A stretch of DNA of 64,000 nucleotides from Paenibacillus sp. MAHUQ-63 (lineage in GTDB: Bacteria > Bacillota > Bacilli > Paenibacillales > NBRC-103111). Made by a program: the position numbers and the translations under genes. The notes under the pieces were generated by a model. That model made no database searches. It was not told the DNA's origin and was given only the letters and a program-made list of their open reading frames with translations. Positions 45,566-54,038 of this stretch are shown piece after piece. Within the stretch, counting starts at the first letter, position 1. Each line of letters opens with the position of its first letter. The DNA lies in the NCBI RefSeq assembly GCF_028765165.1, contig NZ_JARADB010000002.1, forward strand, positions 682,001 to 746,000, in the 5' to 3' direction.

Positions 45566-46435
45566 CTAAGATGATTTGGTTACGGGGCTAGGCACCGCAA
45601 TCTGTTCGCCCATCTCTTTGGCCCGCGCCGCGGAGCGGAATACGGCTCCCGATACGGCTTCCGTGAATTGGTAGCGGTCCAGCTCTTCAATGGAAGCCTG
45701 CGTCGCGCCGCCAGGCGATGTCACTTTGCGGCGAAGTTCCGCCGGATCTTCCTGCGTCTTCTGAACCATATGAGCGGCTCCGAGCACGGTCTGCAGCGTC
45801 AGCTGGCGCGCATCCTCCTCGGTAAGTCCGCCTTCGATTGCGGCCTTCGTCATAGCTTCCATGAAATAGTAGACATAAGCAGGGCCGCTTCCGGATACGC
45901 CGGTCACGATCTCCAGCTTCTCTTCCTCGACGACCGAGACAATGCCCACCGCTTCAAACATCTGGGTGGCGAGCTGCTTGAATGTATCATTCACGTTTGC
46001 GGAGAAGCTCATTCCTGTTGCGCCGAGTCCGATCGTCGATGAAGTATTCGGCATCGTGCGCACGATGCCCATGTTCGTTTGCAGCAGCGTCTCCATCTTG
46101 GCGATGGAAAGCCCGGCGATAACGGAGACGAGCAGCTGCTTCTCGTTCAACAGCGGCTTCAGCTCGGCAAAAGCGGTTACGACGTCCTTGGGCTTCATGC
46201 AGAGCACGACAACGTCGGCTTCGCGCAGAAATTTATCCTTCGTCTGAGGGTCGGACGTAGCTTGAATGCCGTATTCCGAGGTCAGGAACGCCAAGCGGTC
46301 CTGGTTGGAGCGGTTCATGACATAGACGTTGTGCGGCTGGGCGACCTCCGTCTGGACCAGTCCGCGAATAATGGCTTCCGACATCGAGCCGGCGCCGACA
46401 AAAGCGATTTTGGCTTGGGATAGTGAAGTAGACAT
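45566..46435 (-). CDS. proC: Pyrroline-5-carboxylate reductase
   Basis: Last step of proline synthesis. N-terminal Rossmann motif IAFVGAGSMSEAIIRGL and the C-terminal dimerisation signature (VSGSGPAYVYYFMEAMTKAAIEGGL ... KVTSPGGATQASIEELD) are present. The length is 289 residues, slightly longer than the usual 265-275 because of a short extra tail. GGAGGAATG lies before the ATG. It follows proA by about 29 bases, so it belongs to the proB-proS-proA-proC run. Confidence 0.94.
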   Translation of the reverse strand: MSTSLSQAKIAFVGAGSMSEAIIRGLVQTEVAQPHNVYVMNRSNQDRLAFLTSEYGIQATSDPQTKDKFLREADVVVLCMKPKDVVTAFAELKPLLNEKQLLVSVIAGLSIAKMETLLQTNMGIVRTMPNTSSTIGLGATGMSFSANVNDTFKQLATQMFEAVGIVSVVEEEKLEIVTGVSGSGPAYVYYFMEAMTKAAIEGGLTEEDARQLTLQTVLGAAHMVQKTQEDPAELRRKVTSPGGATQASIEELDRYQFTEAVSGAVFRSAARAKEMGEQIAVPSPVTKSS

Positions 46436-46464
46436 CGTTCATTCCTCCTCAAAAGTTTGTTGAT

Positions 46465-47712
46465 CTATTGGCGTATTTGTCCGCTTCCGTAGATGCGGTA
46501 TTTGGTTGATGTCAACGCAGGCAGACCCATCGGTCCGCGAGCGTGCAGCTTTTGAGTGGAGATGCCGATCTCTGCCCCGAATCCGAATTCAAAGCCGTCG
46601 GTAAACCGTGTCGACGCGTTGTGATACACGGCTGCCGCATCGACTTCCTGCAGGAATCTCTCCGCGTTGGCCGCATCTTCCGTGACGATACATTCGGAAT
46701 GCATCGTTCCGTATTCGCGAATATGCGCGAGCGCTTCATCGAGATCGCGAACGACTTTCACGGAGAGGATGTAGTCCCCGTATTCCGTTCCCCAGTCGTC
46801 AGCACCGGCTGCATGCATGCTCGGCACCAAAGCTTGGGCACGCTCGTCACCGCGCAGTTCAACCTTCGCGCCTGTGAACGCTTCGGCAATGGCGCCCAGA
46901 TGCTTCGCCGCCGCCTTCTCATGGATGAGCAACGTCTCCATGGCGTTGCAGACGGATGGACGCTGAGCCTTGGCGTTGAGGCCGATGGAGATGGCCATAT
47001 CGAGCTGTGCGCTTTCGTCTATAAAAGTATGACATACACCTGCGCCTGTTTCAATGACAGGGACGGAAGCGTTATTGACAACATTTTGAATAAGCGAGTG
47101 CCCGCCTCTTGGGATGAGAACGTCAATCAAGCCGTTCAGCTTCAGCATTTCGTCGACGGAGCTGCGGTCCGAAGAAACGATCAGCTGCAGGGCGTCGGCA
47201 GGAAGCGCCGAGCGGTTCAATGCGTCATGGAGCACCTCTACGATTTTCTCATTGGAAAAGAGGGCGGCCGATCCGCCGCGCAGAACAACGGCGTTGCCTG
47301 TCTTCAGACAAAGACCCGCCGCATCGACCGTGACGTTCGGTCTGGCTTCGTAGATGATGCCGATAACGCCGAGCGGAACGCGTATCTTACGAATACGCAA
47401 GCCGTTCGGACGTTGGAAATCTTCAAGCGTATCGCCGACCGGATCGGGAAGCTCGGCGATTTGCCGCAGACCTTCCGCAATCGCTGCGATGCGGGATTCG
47501 TTCAGCGCCAGACGGTCCAGCAGGGAGGCGCTGGTGCCTAACTGCTTGCCGCGCTCCAAATCTTTGGCGTTCGCTTCAATAATGTCCTGCTGACGGGTGA
47601 CAAGGGCGTCGGCCATGAGCAGCAGAGCGGCGTTTTTTTGCTCCGTTGTCAGATTGCCCATCTGCTGGGCGGCTTGTTTCGCTAATTTGGACTTAAGAAC
47701 GACTTCACTCAT
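46465..47712 (-). CDS. proA: Glutamate-5-semialdehyde dehydrogenase (gamma-glutamyl phosphate reductase)
   Basis: Reduces gamma-glutamyl phosphate to the semialdehyde. IPLGVIGIIYEARPNVTVDAA-like segment (VPLGVIGIIYEARPNV), the nucleophile region PVIETGAGVCHTFID with the catalytic cysteine, and NASTRFTDGFEFGFGAEIGISTQKLHARGPMGL are all visible. ATG at 47712 is chosen (415 residues); AGGAGGT lies ten bases before it, and a GTG three codons earlier would overlap that site. The start overlaps the proS end by eight bases. Confidence 0.95.
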   Translation of the reverse strand: MSEVVLKSKLAKQAAQQMGNLTTEQKNAALLLMADALVTRQQDIIEANAKDLERGKQLGTSASLLDRLALNESRIAAIAEGLRQIAELPDPVGDTLEDFQRPNGLRIRKIRVPLGVIGIIYEARPNVTVDAAGLCLKTGNAVVLRGGSAALFSNEKIVEVLHDALNRSALPADALQLIVSSDRSSVDEMLKLNGLIDVLIPRGGHSLIQNVVNNASVPVIETGAGVCHTFIDESAQLDMAISIGLNAKAQRPSVCNAMETLLIHEKAAAKHLGAIAEAFTGAKVELRGDERAQALVPSMHAAGADDWGTEYGDYILSVKVVRDLDEALAHIREYGTMHSECIVTEDAANAERFLQEVDAAAVYHNASTRFTDGFEFGFGAEIGISTQKLHARGPMGLPALTSTKYRIYGSGQIRQ

Positions 47713-49426
47713 GGGAAGCACGACCTCCTGTTTGTATAATGGTTTGGCAATGTTCGAGAAGCTGTCGGGTTGTGATTTCGTATTGCTCGCCGCTGCGGCG
47801 TTCCTTGCATTCTACAAGCAGCTCTGAGGCTTTCTTGCCGACCGTGATACGGAGCGGGAAACCGAGCAAGTCGGCATCATTAAATTTAACGCCCGCCCGT
47901 TCATCCCGGTCGTCCCAAAGCACCGCATAACCGGCTTCGGTCAATTGCCGGTACAATTCTTCAGAGACCCGCTGCTGCGTTTCATCTTTCATTTGTACCG
48001 TCAGCAAATGGATGTCGAACGGGGCGATAGCGGACGGCCACACGATGCCCCGTTCATCGTGATTCTGCTCGATGACGGCGGCAAGCACGCGCGATACGCC
48101 GATCCCGTAACAGCCCATAATGATCGGTTCGTTCGAACCGTTCTCGCCAGCAATCGTTGCGCCCAGCGATGTGCTGTATTTGGTGCCGAGCTTGAAGACG
48201 TGGCCGACTTCGATGCCTTTGGCAAATGACAGAGGATTTCCACAGTTGGCACAGTGTTCTCCCTCGGAAACATTGCGGATATCGTGAAAGGGAATTCCGG
48301 CGAGATCTCGCTCCACGTTCACATGAAGGAGATGATAATCGGTTTCATTAGCCCCGCAAATGGCGTCCTGCATACCAATAATTGACGTATCCGCAATAAG
48401 TTTGACACCCGTCAGTCCGATCGGACCGATGAATCCGGCGACAGAGCCTAGATGAACGATTTCGGATTCGGCAAGCATCGTCACTTCCGCAGCTCCCAGC
48501 ACGCCTTTGAGTTTGATCTCATTGACTTCACAATCTCCGCGAAGGAAGGCGATGACAGGCTCGCCATTCGCCGAGACGGCGACTGCTTTAATCAATCGGT
48601 CGGGCGTGGCGCGAAGATATTCGCTTAACTGCTTGATACTTGTCACCTGCGGCGTATGAACCTTCTGCACAGGTTGTGGCGCTTCTCCGGCCGACGGGGC
48701 AGGAGGCATCTTGCCGATCGCCTTCTCCAGGTTAGCCGCATAGAAGCAAGCCGGGCAATGGACGATCGTATCCTCGCCGATGTCCGCCAGCGCCATGAAC
48801 TCATGCGTATCGGTGCCGCCAATCGCGCCGGAATCCGCTTCGACCGCACGGAACGTAAGGCCGCAGCGCGTGAAAATGCGGTGATACGCGTCATACATGC
48901 TGCGGTAGCTTTCGTCAAGGCCGCCGGCCGTAGTGTCGAAGGAGTACGCGTCCTTCATCAGGAATTCCCTGCCGCGCAGCAAGCCGAATCGCGGTCTTCG
49001 CTCATCGCGGAATTTGGTTTGAATTTGATACAGCGTAACCGGCAGCTTCTTATAGGACTGAATTTCGTCTTTCACAATCGTGGTAATGACTTCCTCATGG
49101 GTGGCGCCCAAGGCGAATTCCCGGCCGTGCCGGTCCTCGAGGCGCATGAGTTCAGGGCCATAGACGTCCCAGCGGCCGGAAGCCTTCCACAATTCGGAAG
49201 GGTGCAGCGCCGGCATGAGCATTTCTTGCGCGCCTGCCGCATCCATTTCCTCCCGGATAATGGTTTGAATATGTTGAAGGGCTTTGAGCCCGACTGGCAA
49301 ATAGGAATAGATGCCGCTGGAGAGCTGCCGGATCAAGCCCGCGCGCAGCATCAGCCGGTGGCTTGCAGCTTCGGCGTCACCCGGGATATCCCGTAAAGTC
49401 GGAAGCAATAAACGTTGTTGTTTCAT
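47705..49426 (-). CDS. proS: Prolyl-tRNA synthetase (bacterial type with editing insertion)
   Basis: Charges tRNA-Pro. Class II core, N-terminal LPTLRDIPGDAEAASHRLMLRAGLIRQLSSGIYSYLPVG, motif 2 in QIQTKFRDERRPRFGLLRGREFLMKDAYSF, a roughly 180-residue editing domain (residues about 220-400, IKAVAVSANGEPVIAFLRGDCEVNEIKLKG), motif 3 in GCYGIGVSRVLAAVIEQN, and a C-terminal anticodon domain. The length is 573 residues. It is placed between proB and proA under a proline T-box, so charging and synthesis of proline are expressed together. Confidence 0.95.
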   Translation of the reverse strand: MKQQRLLLPTLRDIPGDAEAASHRLMLRAGLIRQLSSGIYSYLPVGLKALQHIQTIIREEMDAAGAQEMLMPALHPSELWKASGRWDVYGPELMRLEDRHGREFALGATHEEVITTIVKDEIQSYKKLPVTLYQIQTKFRDERRPRFGLLRGREFLMKDAYSFDTTAGGLDESYRSMYDAYHRIFTRCGLTFRAVEADSGAIGGTDTHEFMALADIGEDTIVHCPACFYAANLEKAIGKMPPAPSAGEAPQPVQKVHTPQVTSIKQLSEYLRATPDRLIKAVAVSANGEPVIAFLRGDCEVNEIKLKGVLGAAEVTMLAESEIVHLGSVAGFIGPIGLTGVKLIADTSIIGMQDAICGANETDYHLLHVNVERDLAGIPFHDIRNVSEGEHCANCGNPLSFAKGIEVGHVFKLGTKYSTSLGATIAGENGSNEPIIMGCYGIGVSRVLAAVIEQNHDERGIVWPSAIAPFDIHLLTVQMKDETQQRVSEELYRQLTEAGYAVLWDDRDERAGVKFNDADLLGFPLRITVGKKASELLVECKERRSGEQYEITTRQLLEHCQTIIQTGGRASHE

Positions 49427-49462
49427 AGCAGGGTGCCTCGCTTTCTTTTAGGCGAATTTAAA

Positions 49463-50563
49463 TTAATTCAACGGAACCCATTCATCACGGTGAATGACTT
49501 CGATTCTTGCGACTTCCACGCGCTTCTGCACTTCCTCGGTGGACAGCCCGGCGGCTGCCTGGATCTGCCAAGCGGCATAGTTGACGACGCCGCGTCCGAG
49601 CAGCGTGCCCTCGTCGCTTAAGACCTCGACGACGTCGCCGGGGTGGAAGTCGCCCGTTGCCCCGATGATGCCGGCAGGGAGCAAGCTCTTGCCGCCGCTG
49701 ACTAATGCCGTTCTGGCGCCGGGATCTACGAGGATCTGTCCTTGGGGCACGGAGTGGAAGCCGACCCACTGTTTCTTCACCGGCAGGTTGTTCAGCAGGG
49801 TGTCGAAGTACGTGCCCTTGCCGCTGCCGTCGACGGCAAGCGGCAGATCGCCGGGCTCCACGACGCGCCCGATGAACACCGGCACGCCTCCGCGCATGGC
49901 GATCCGGGCGGCTTCTACCTTCGAGCGCATCCCGCCGGTGCCGACGGCGCTCCCCGAGCCGCCGGCGAAGCTGAACAGCTCATCGCTGATGGCGGCCACG
50001 CGATCGATGCGCTGGGCGTTCGCGTTCTTGCGGGGATCGTCCGTGTACAGGCCGTCCATATCCGTAATAATGATCAATTTGCCGGCTTTCACCAAATTGC
50101 CGACGAGGGCGGACAACGTATCGTTGTCGCCGAATTTCAATTCATCCACCGAGACGGTGTCATTCTCGTTAATGATCGGAACCACGCCGCGCTGCAGCAG
50201 TTCGTCGATCGTCATCAGCGCGTTCTGGACGCGCTTGCGGTTGGAGAAATCGTACCGGGTCAGCAGGATTTGCGCCACGCTCACGCCATGGGACGCGAAG
50301 GCTTCATGGTACGCCTGCATGAGCAGTGCTTGGCCGACAGCGGCCGCGGCCTGCTTCTCGTGGAGTACCTTAGGCCGCGTGCGGTAGCCAAGCGAGGTGA
50401 AGCCGGCGGCTACCGCGCCGGAAGTGACGAGCAGCACCTGGTTGCCTTCCTTCTGCAATTGCGCCAGTTCCGATGCGAAAAAACGGATTTTATCTGGATT
50501 CAGGCCGCCTGTATCTGAAGTGAGAGAGGAGCTGCCGATTTTTACGACGATGCGCTGTGTCAT
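49463..50563 (-). CDS. proB: Glutamate 5-kinase with C-terminal PUA domain
   Basis: First step of proline synthesis: phosphorylates glutamate. The amino-acid-kinase core is visible (RIVVKIGSSSLT; LLVTSGAVAAGF; PIINENDTVSVDELKFGDNDTLSALV; GTGGMRSKVEAARIA), followed by a PUA domain from about residue 275 (GQILVDPGARTALVSGGKSLLPAGIIGATGDFHPGDVVEV). The length of 366 matches full-length ProB. AAGGATGGG precedes the ATG. A proline-type T-box leader lies just upstream, so transcription would rise when tRNA-Pro is uncharged. Confidence 0.95.
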   Translation of the reverse strand: MTQRIVVKIGSSSLTSDTGGLNPDKIRFFASELAQLQKEGNQVLLVTSGAVAAGFTSLGYRTRPKVLHEKQAAAAVGQALLMQAYHEAFASHGVSVAQILLTRYDFSNRKRVQNALMTIDELLQRGVVPIINENDTVSVDELKFGDNDTLSALVGNLVKAGKLIIITDMDGLYTDDPRKNANAQRIDRVAAISDELFSFAGGSGSAVGTGGMRSKVEAARIAMRGGVPVFIGRVVEPGDLPLAVDGSGKGTYFDTLLNNLPVKKQWVGFHSVPQGQILVDPGARTALVSGGKSLLPAGIIGATGDFHPGDVVEVLSDEGTLLGRGVVNYAAWQIQAAAGLSTEEVQKRVEVARIEVIHRDEWVPLN

Positions 50564-50593
50564 TAAGATCCCATCCTTATTTTGGTATAAATA

Positions 50594-50860
50594 AAAAAGA
50601 CTCCCGTCCTCATGACAATAAGGACGAAAGTCTGCAGCTTCCGCGGTACCACCTTAGATTGGCGCATGTACAGACTGCGCCCAACTCTTCGATTCCCTGA
50701 TAACAGCAGGGGACTGTTCAACTCATCGTTGACGGTTCAGGGGCGGGTTCGGATCGGTTCACGGCAAGCTCTCTCAGTCGGTGGAGCTTACTCTCTGGTT
50801 ACGTGCGGCACGTTCCTACTATTCCCATCATAACGTTGCTATTATAGAAGTTATGGAAGA
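50594..50860 (-). promoter_or_regulatory. T-box leader of the proB-proS-proA-proC operon
   Basis: On the minus strand the T-box AAGGTGGTACCGCGG (reading 50655 to 50641) is followed by a terminator (50633 to 50598, thirteen-base stem with three wobbles, then six Ts) just before proB. Upstream are AGTA, an AGAGAG-rich apical part, and a GAA-C-CCG segment near 50752-50742, where the specifier should sit; CCG or the overlapping CCC both code proline. Uncharged tRNA-Pro binding would prevent termination. Confidence 0.9.
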
Positions 50861-50922
50861 CTTCCTTTTTTGGTTCTATATAGAATAGCACGGTGTACAA
50901 ATGTTTGTAAAGATGAAAAGGA

Positions 50923-52125
50923 CTATCCGAACAAATTAAGCTTGCCGATTCGCTGCACCGCTTCTTCCAATCTGGCTTCCGGGGACAGCAGGCCGAGGCG
51001 GACGTAACCTTCGCCATGCGTGCCGAAGCCGATGCCCGGGGCGACGACCACTTTGGCTTCTTCGAGCAGCAGGTCGGCCAGGCTCTGGGACGTATGCCCT
51101 TTCGGCACGGGCAGCCAGGAGAAGAAGGAGCCTTGCGAAGGGCGGGCCTCCCAGCCGATACCGGCCAGCGCCGTGTACAGCGCATTGCGGCGGCTCTCGT
51201 AGACGTCGCGGAGCTCGGTTACGCAATCCTGCGAAGCCGTAAGCGCCGTTGCGGCCGCAGCTTGAATGCCGCCGAACAAGGAGCAGTAGTAATGATCCTG
51301 CATCAAGTTGATGAGGCGGATCACTTCCCGGTTGCCCAAGGCAAAACCGACGCGCCAGCCGGCCATGTTATACGTTTTGGACAGCGTATAGAACTCGATG
51401 CCGACTTCCTTGGCGCCAGGCGTTTGCAGGAAGGATACCGGCTTCTGTCCGTCAAAGCCGATCGCACCATAAGCGAAGTCGCTCGCGACCACAACACCGT
51501 GCTTCTGCGCGAAAGCCACCGTTTCCTCATAGAAAGAAGCGGGAGCCGTTGCGCCGGTCGGATTGTTCGGGTAATTGATGAACATCAGCTTCGCCCGGTC
51601 CAGATCGTATTGCTTCAACGAGGAATAATCCGGCAGGAAGTTGTTCTGTTCGCGAAGCGGCATGAAGGCCATCTCGGCCCCTGCGAGCGCAACGCCTGAC
51701 CAGTAGTCGGGATAGCCCGGGTCGGGCACAAGGCATACGTCGCCTGGGTTAAGCAAGCATTGGGCGATTTCGATGAGGCCTGTTTTGCCGCCGAACAGAA
51801 TCGCCACTTCCGTATCGGGATCGAGCTGCACGCCATGATCCTCTTGATAGCGCTGGGCGATCGCCTGCTTCAGGAACGGGAAACCGCTGAAAGGCGGATA
51901 TTTGTGATACAACGGGTTCGCCGCCGCTTCTTGCATCGAGGCGACGATATGCGGCGGCGTCGGTCGGTCGGGATTGCCCTGGCCCAGATTGATGACATCG
52001 TGGCCCTGAGCGATCTGGGCGTTCGCTTTCGCGACGAGCGAGGCGAAGAATTGGGTCGGAAGGCCTTTCATCCGTTCAGCAGGCTGTATGGAAAAAGCGC
52101 TTGATTGCGTAGATGAGATAGTCAC
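50923..52125 (-). CDS. mtnE: PLP-dependent aminotransferase, probable methionine-salvage transaminase
   Basis: Class I/II fold. GLPTQFFASLVAKANAQIAQGHDVINLGQGNPDRPTPPHIV, LVPDPGYPDYWSGVALAGAEMAFMPL, NYPNNPTGA and the PLP lysine in FYTLSKTYNMAGWRVGFA are visible. The opening resembles Bacillus MtnE (YkrV), which transaminates ketomethylthiobutyrate with glutamine. Supporting context: an omega-amidase-type gene (mtnU) lies across the divergent gap and mtnWXB 5 kb downstream. It has 400 residues from a GTG at 52125 with only a distant GGAG; an internal ATG near residue 19 is an alternative. PatA-like roles remain possible. Confidence 0.8.
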   Translation of the reverse strand: MTISSTQSSAFSIQPAERMKGLPTQFFASLVAKANAQIAQGHDVINLGQGNPDRPTPPHIVASMQEAAANPLYHKYPPFSGFPFLKQAIAQRYQEDHGVQLDPDTEVAILFGGKTGLIEIAQCLLNPGDVCLVPDPGYPDYWSGVALAGAEMAFMPLREQNNFLPDYSSLKQYDLDRAKLMFINYPNNPTGATAPASFYEETVAFAQKHGVVVASDFAYGAIGFDGQKPVSFLQTPGAKEVGIEFYTLSKTYNMAGWRVGFALGNREVIRLINLMQDHYYCSLFGGIQAAAATALTASQDCVTELRDVYESRRNALYTALAGIGWEARPSQGSFFSWLPVPKGHTSQSLADLLLEEAKVVVAPGIGFGTHGEGYVRLGLLSPEARLEEAVQRIGKLNLFG

Positions 52126-52278
52126 GGTTTTAATTCACACTCCGAAGGTCGGGATTTTAGACAATAACCTAAATGTATCATGATTAGACATTTTTTCATA
52201 GTGATGAAAAAAATCGATTTTACATCCGGGCAGCCTTGTTTTACAGTAAATGGATAGCTGAAGAAAGGTGATGAGAAC

Positions 52279-52806
52279 ATGTCGGACCATTCACAAGTTG
52301 CGAACGCTTTTCTGGAGGAATCGATCCGTGCTTTCACAAGCATGAAGAAATTAGGCGATGGCGCATTGGCGCAAACGGCAGACGAGCATTTCTACCAATC
52401 GCTGGATGAAGAATCGAATTCGCTGGAAGTGCTGATCAAGCATATGCATGGGAATATGTTGTCCCGCTGGACGGACTTTCTAACCACCGACGGCGAGAAG
52501 GAATCGCGGAATAGGGATGCGGAATTTGAAGGCGGACGAAGCTCGCGTGAAGAGCTGCTCGCATTGTGGGAGGAAGGCTGGCAAGTGCTCTTCGACGCTC
52601 TGGGCGCGCTAACGCCCGAAGATGTGCTGCGAACCGTGCGCATTCGCGGGCAAGAGCACACGGTGATAGGAGCCGTTCAGCGGCAGGTTTCCCATTACGG
52701 GTATCATGTCGGCCAGATCGTTTTCCTGAGCAAGCATTGGACAAGCGGAAGCTGGCGAACGCTCAGTATCGCCAGGGGCCAGTCCCAAACGTTCAAGCCT
52801 TCTTAA
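52279..52806 (+). CDS. DinB-like DUF1572 protein
   Basis: A 175-residue four-helix-bundle protein of the DinB/YfiT-like superfamily (DUF1572). Candidate metal histidines are visible at the usual spacing: LIKHMHGNMLSRWTDFLTTDGEK and later QRQVSHYGYHVGQIVFLSKH. Some relatives are thiol-dependent S-transferases using bacillithiol, but most have no known function, so no role is assigned. AAAGGTGATG precedes the start. It is followed by mtnU 84 bases later. Confidence 0.85.
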   Translation: MSDHSQVANAFLEESIRAFTSMKKLGDGALAQTADEHFYQSLDEESNSLEVLIKHMHGNMLSRWTDFLTTDGEKESRNRDAEFEGGRSSREELLALWEEGWQVLFDALGALTPEDVLRTVRIRGQEHTVIGAVQRQVSHYGYHVGQIVFLSKHWTSGSWRTLSIARGQSQTFKPS

Positions 52807-52890
52807 CGGGAGCTTGGGTTCTAAGCCTTTTTCGATTATGATGGAGATATTAATTCGTAAGGTTCACGACTGGAAGGAGTCTAATACAGC

Positions 52891-53691
52891 ATGTCCGAAA
52901 CCCAACAGCTTCACCTGGCACTTATTCAAATGAATATTACGATCGGCGAGCCGGATACGAATTTCGCCCGTCTGGAGCAGCTTCTGCAGGAAGCTGTGCA
53001 AGGCGCAGTCAAGCCTGACGTCATCGTCTTTCCGGAAATGTGGAATACAGGCTATGCGTTAACCGAGATTCAGCAGCTGGCAGACCCGAACGGGAAACGA
53101 ACCCGATCGTTCCTGAGCGGCTTCGCCAAAGAACATGGCGTCAACATCATCGGCGGCTCTATCGCTGCCAAGCAAGACGATCGTGTGCTGAACACGATCT
53201 ATGCGTTCGACCGGAGCGGTGCCGAGATCGCGGAGTATTCCAAAATTCATCTGTTCCGTCTTATGGATGAAGAGAAATATTTGCACAGCGGGGACCAGCT
53301 TGGCCGCTTCGAGCTTGAAGGCGTTCCGGCAGGAGCTATGATCTGCTATGATATCCGTTTCCCGGAGCTGGCGCGCAAATTGGCGCTGGACGGGGCGCGA
53401 ATTTTATTCGTGCCTGCCGAATGGCCACATCCGCGTCTGCATCACTGGCGCACGCTGCTTACGGCCAGAGCGATTGAGAACCAGATGTATGTCGTCTCCT
53501 GCAACCGCGTCGGAACGAGCGGTACGACGGACTTCTTCGGGCATTCAATGGTCATTGACCCTTGGGGAGAGGTGCTTGTGGAAGGCGGCGAAACCGAAGC
53601 GGTTCTGCGCGCGACCATCGACTTGGAGGAAGTGGTGCGCGTGAGAGCGAAAATTCCCGTTTTCGAGGACCGCAGACCGCATCTGTATTAA
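52891..53691 (+). CDS. mtnU: Nitrilase-family hydrolase, probable omega-amidase of methionine salvage
   Basis: Carbon-nitrogen hydrolase. The catalytic triad is seen: glutamate in VIVFPEMWNTGYAL, lysine in EYSKIHLFRLMDEEKY, cysteine in AMICYDIRFPELAR. The sequence has the form of MtnU (YkrU)/YafV-type omega-amidases, which remove the ketoglutaramate produced when MtnE uses glutamine. The mtnE-like gene lies just across the divergent gap, which fits. The length is 266 residues. GGAAGGAG precedes the start. Confidence 0.83.
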   Translation: MSETQQLHLALIQMNITIGEPDTNFARLEQLLQEAVQGAVKPDVIVFPEMWNTGYALTEIQQLADPNGKRTRSFLSGFAKEHGVNIIGGSIAAKQDDRVLNTIYAFDRSGAEIAEYSKIHLFRLMDEEKYLHSGDQLGRFELEGVPAGAMICYDIRFPELARKLALDGARILFVPAEWPHPRLHHWRTLLTARAIENQMYVVSCNRVGTSGTTDFFGHSMVIDPWGEVLVEGGETEAVLRATIDLEEVVRVRAKIPVFEDRRPHLY

Positions 53692-53717
53692 TTTTTTGCG
53701 AAATTGGATGAATGGAT

Positions 53718-53746
53718 TTGATTTTTTGTCGGTTTTTCTGTAAACT
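53718..53746 (+). promoter_or_regulatory. Probable sigma-A promoter of the glyS leader
   Basis: TTGATT (53718-53723) and TAAACT (53741-53746) with a 17-base spacer, just upstream of the T-box leader. Confidence 0.55.
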
Positions 53747-53753
53747 AAAGCCA

Positions 53754-53984
53754 ATTGAATGATCAATTGTGGCTGTGAGGGATGAATAGTACTTGAACAA
53801 CTTCTTGTTCAGCGAGCTGGGGACGGTGAGAGCCCAGACGGAAGCTCAAGGAAAAGGCAATCCGGAGCCAATTCGATAAAGGGGATACATGCTTGCTCAG
53901 GTGTATCAACTAGGGTGGAACCGCGGGTGCGTAAGGCTCTCGTCCCTAGGCATGCAGATGCCTTTGGATGCGGAGCCTTTTTTG
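53754..53984 (+). promoter_or_regulatory. Glycine T-box leader of glyS
   Basis: The T-box AGGGTGGAACCGCGG lies at 53912-53926 and the terminator stem at 53933-53983 (AAGGCTC with GAGCCTT plus an inner hairpin, then six Ts). Stem I starts near AATAGTACTTGA; its 3' side TCAAGGAAAAGGC presents a GGC glycine triplet where the specifier is expected. It allows glyS transcription when tRNA-Gly is uncharged. Confidence 0.9.
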
Positions 53985-54038
53985 CGTTCCGATCCGAGAG
54001 GCGCTCGATATGAGATAAGTTGAAGGAGAGAATGAACA

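Noticed and set aside
52126..52278. SAM (S-box) riboswitch upstream of mtnE
   Set aside because: No conserved S-box core sequence was found in the gap on either strand.
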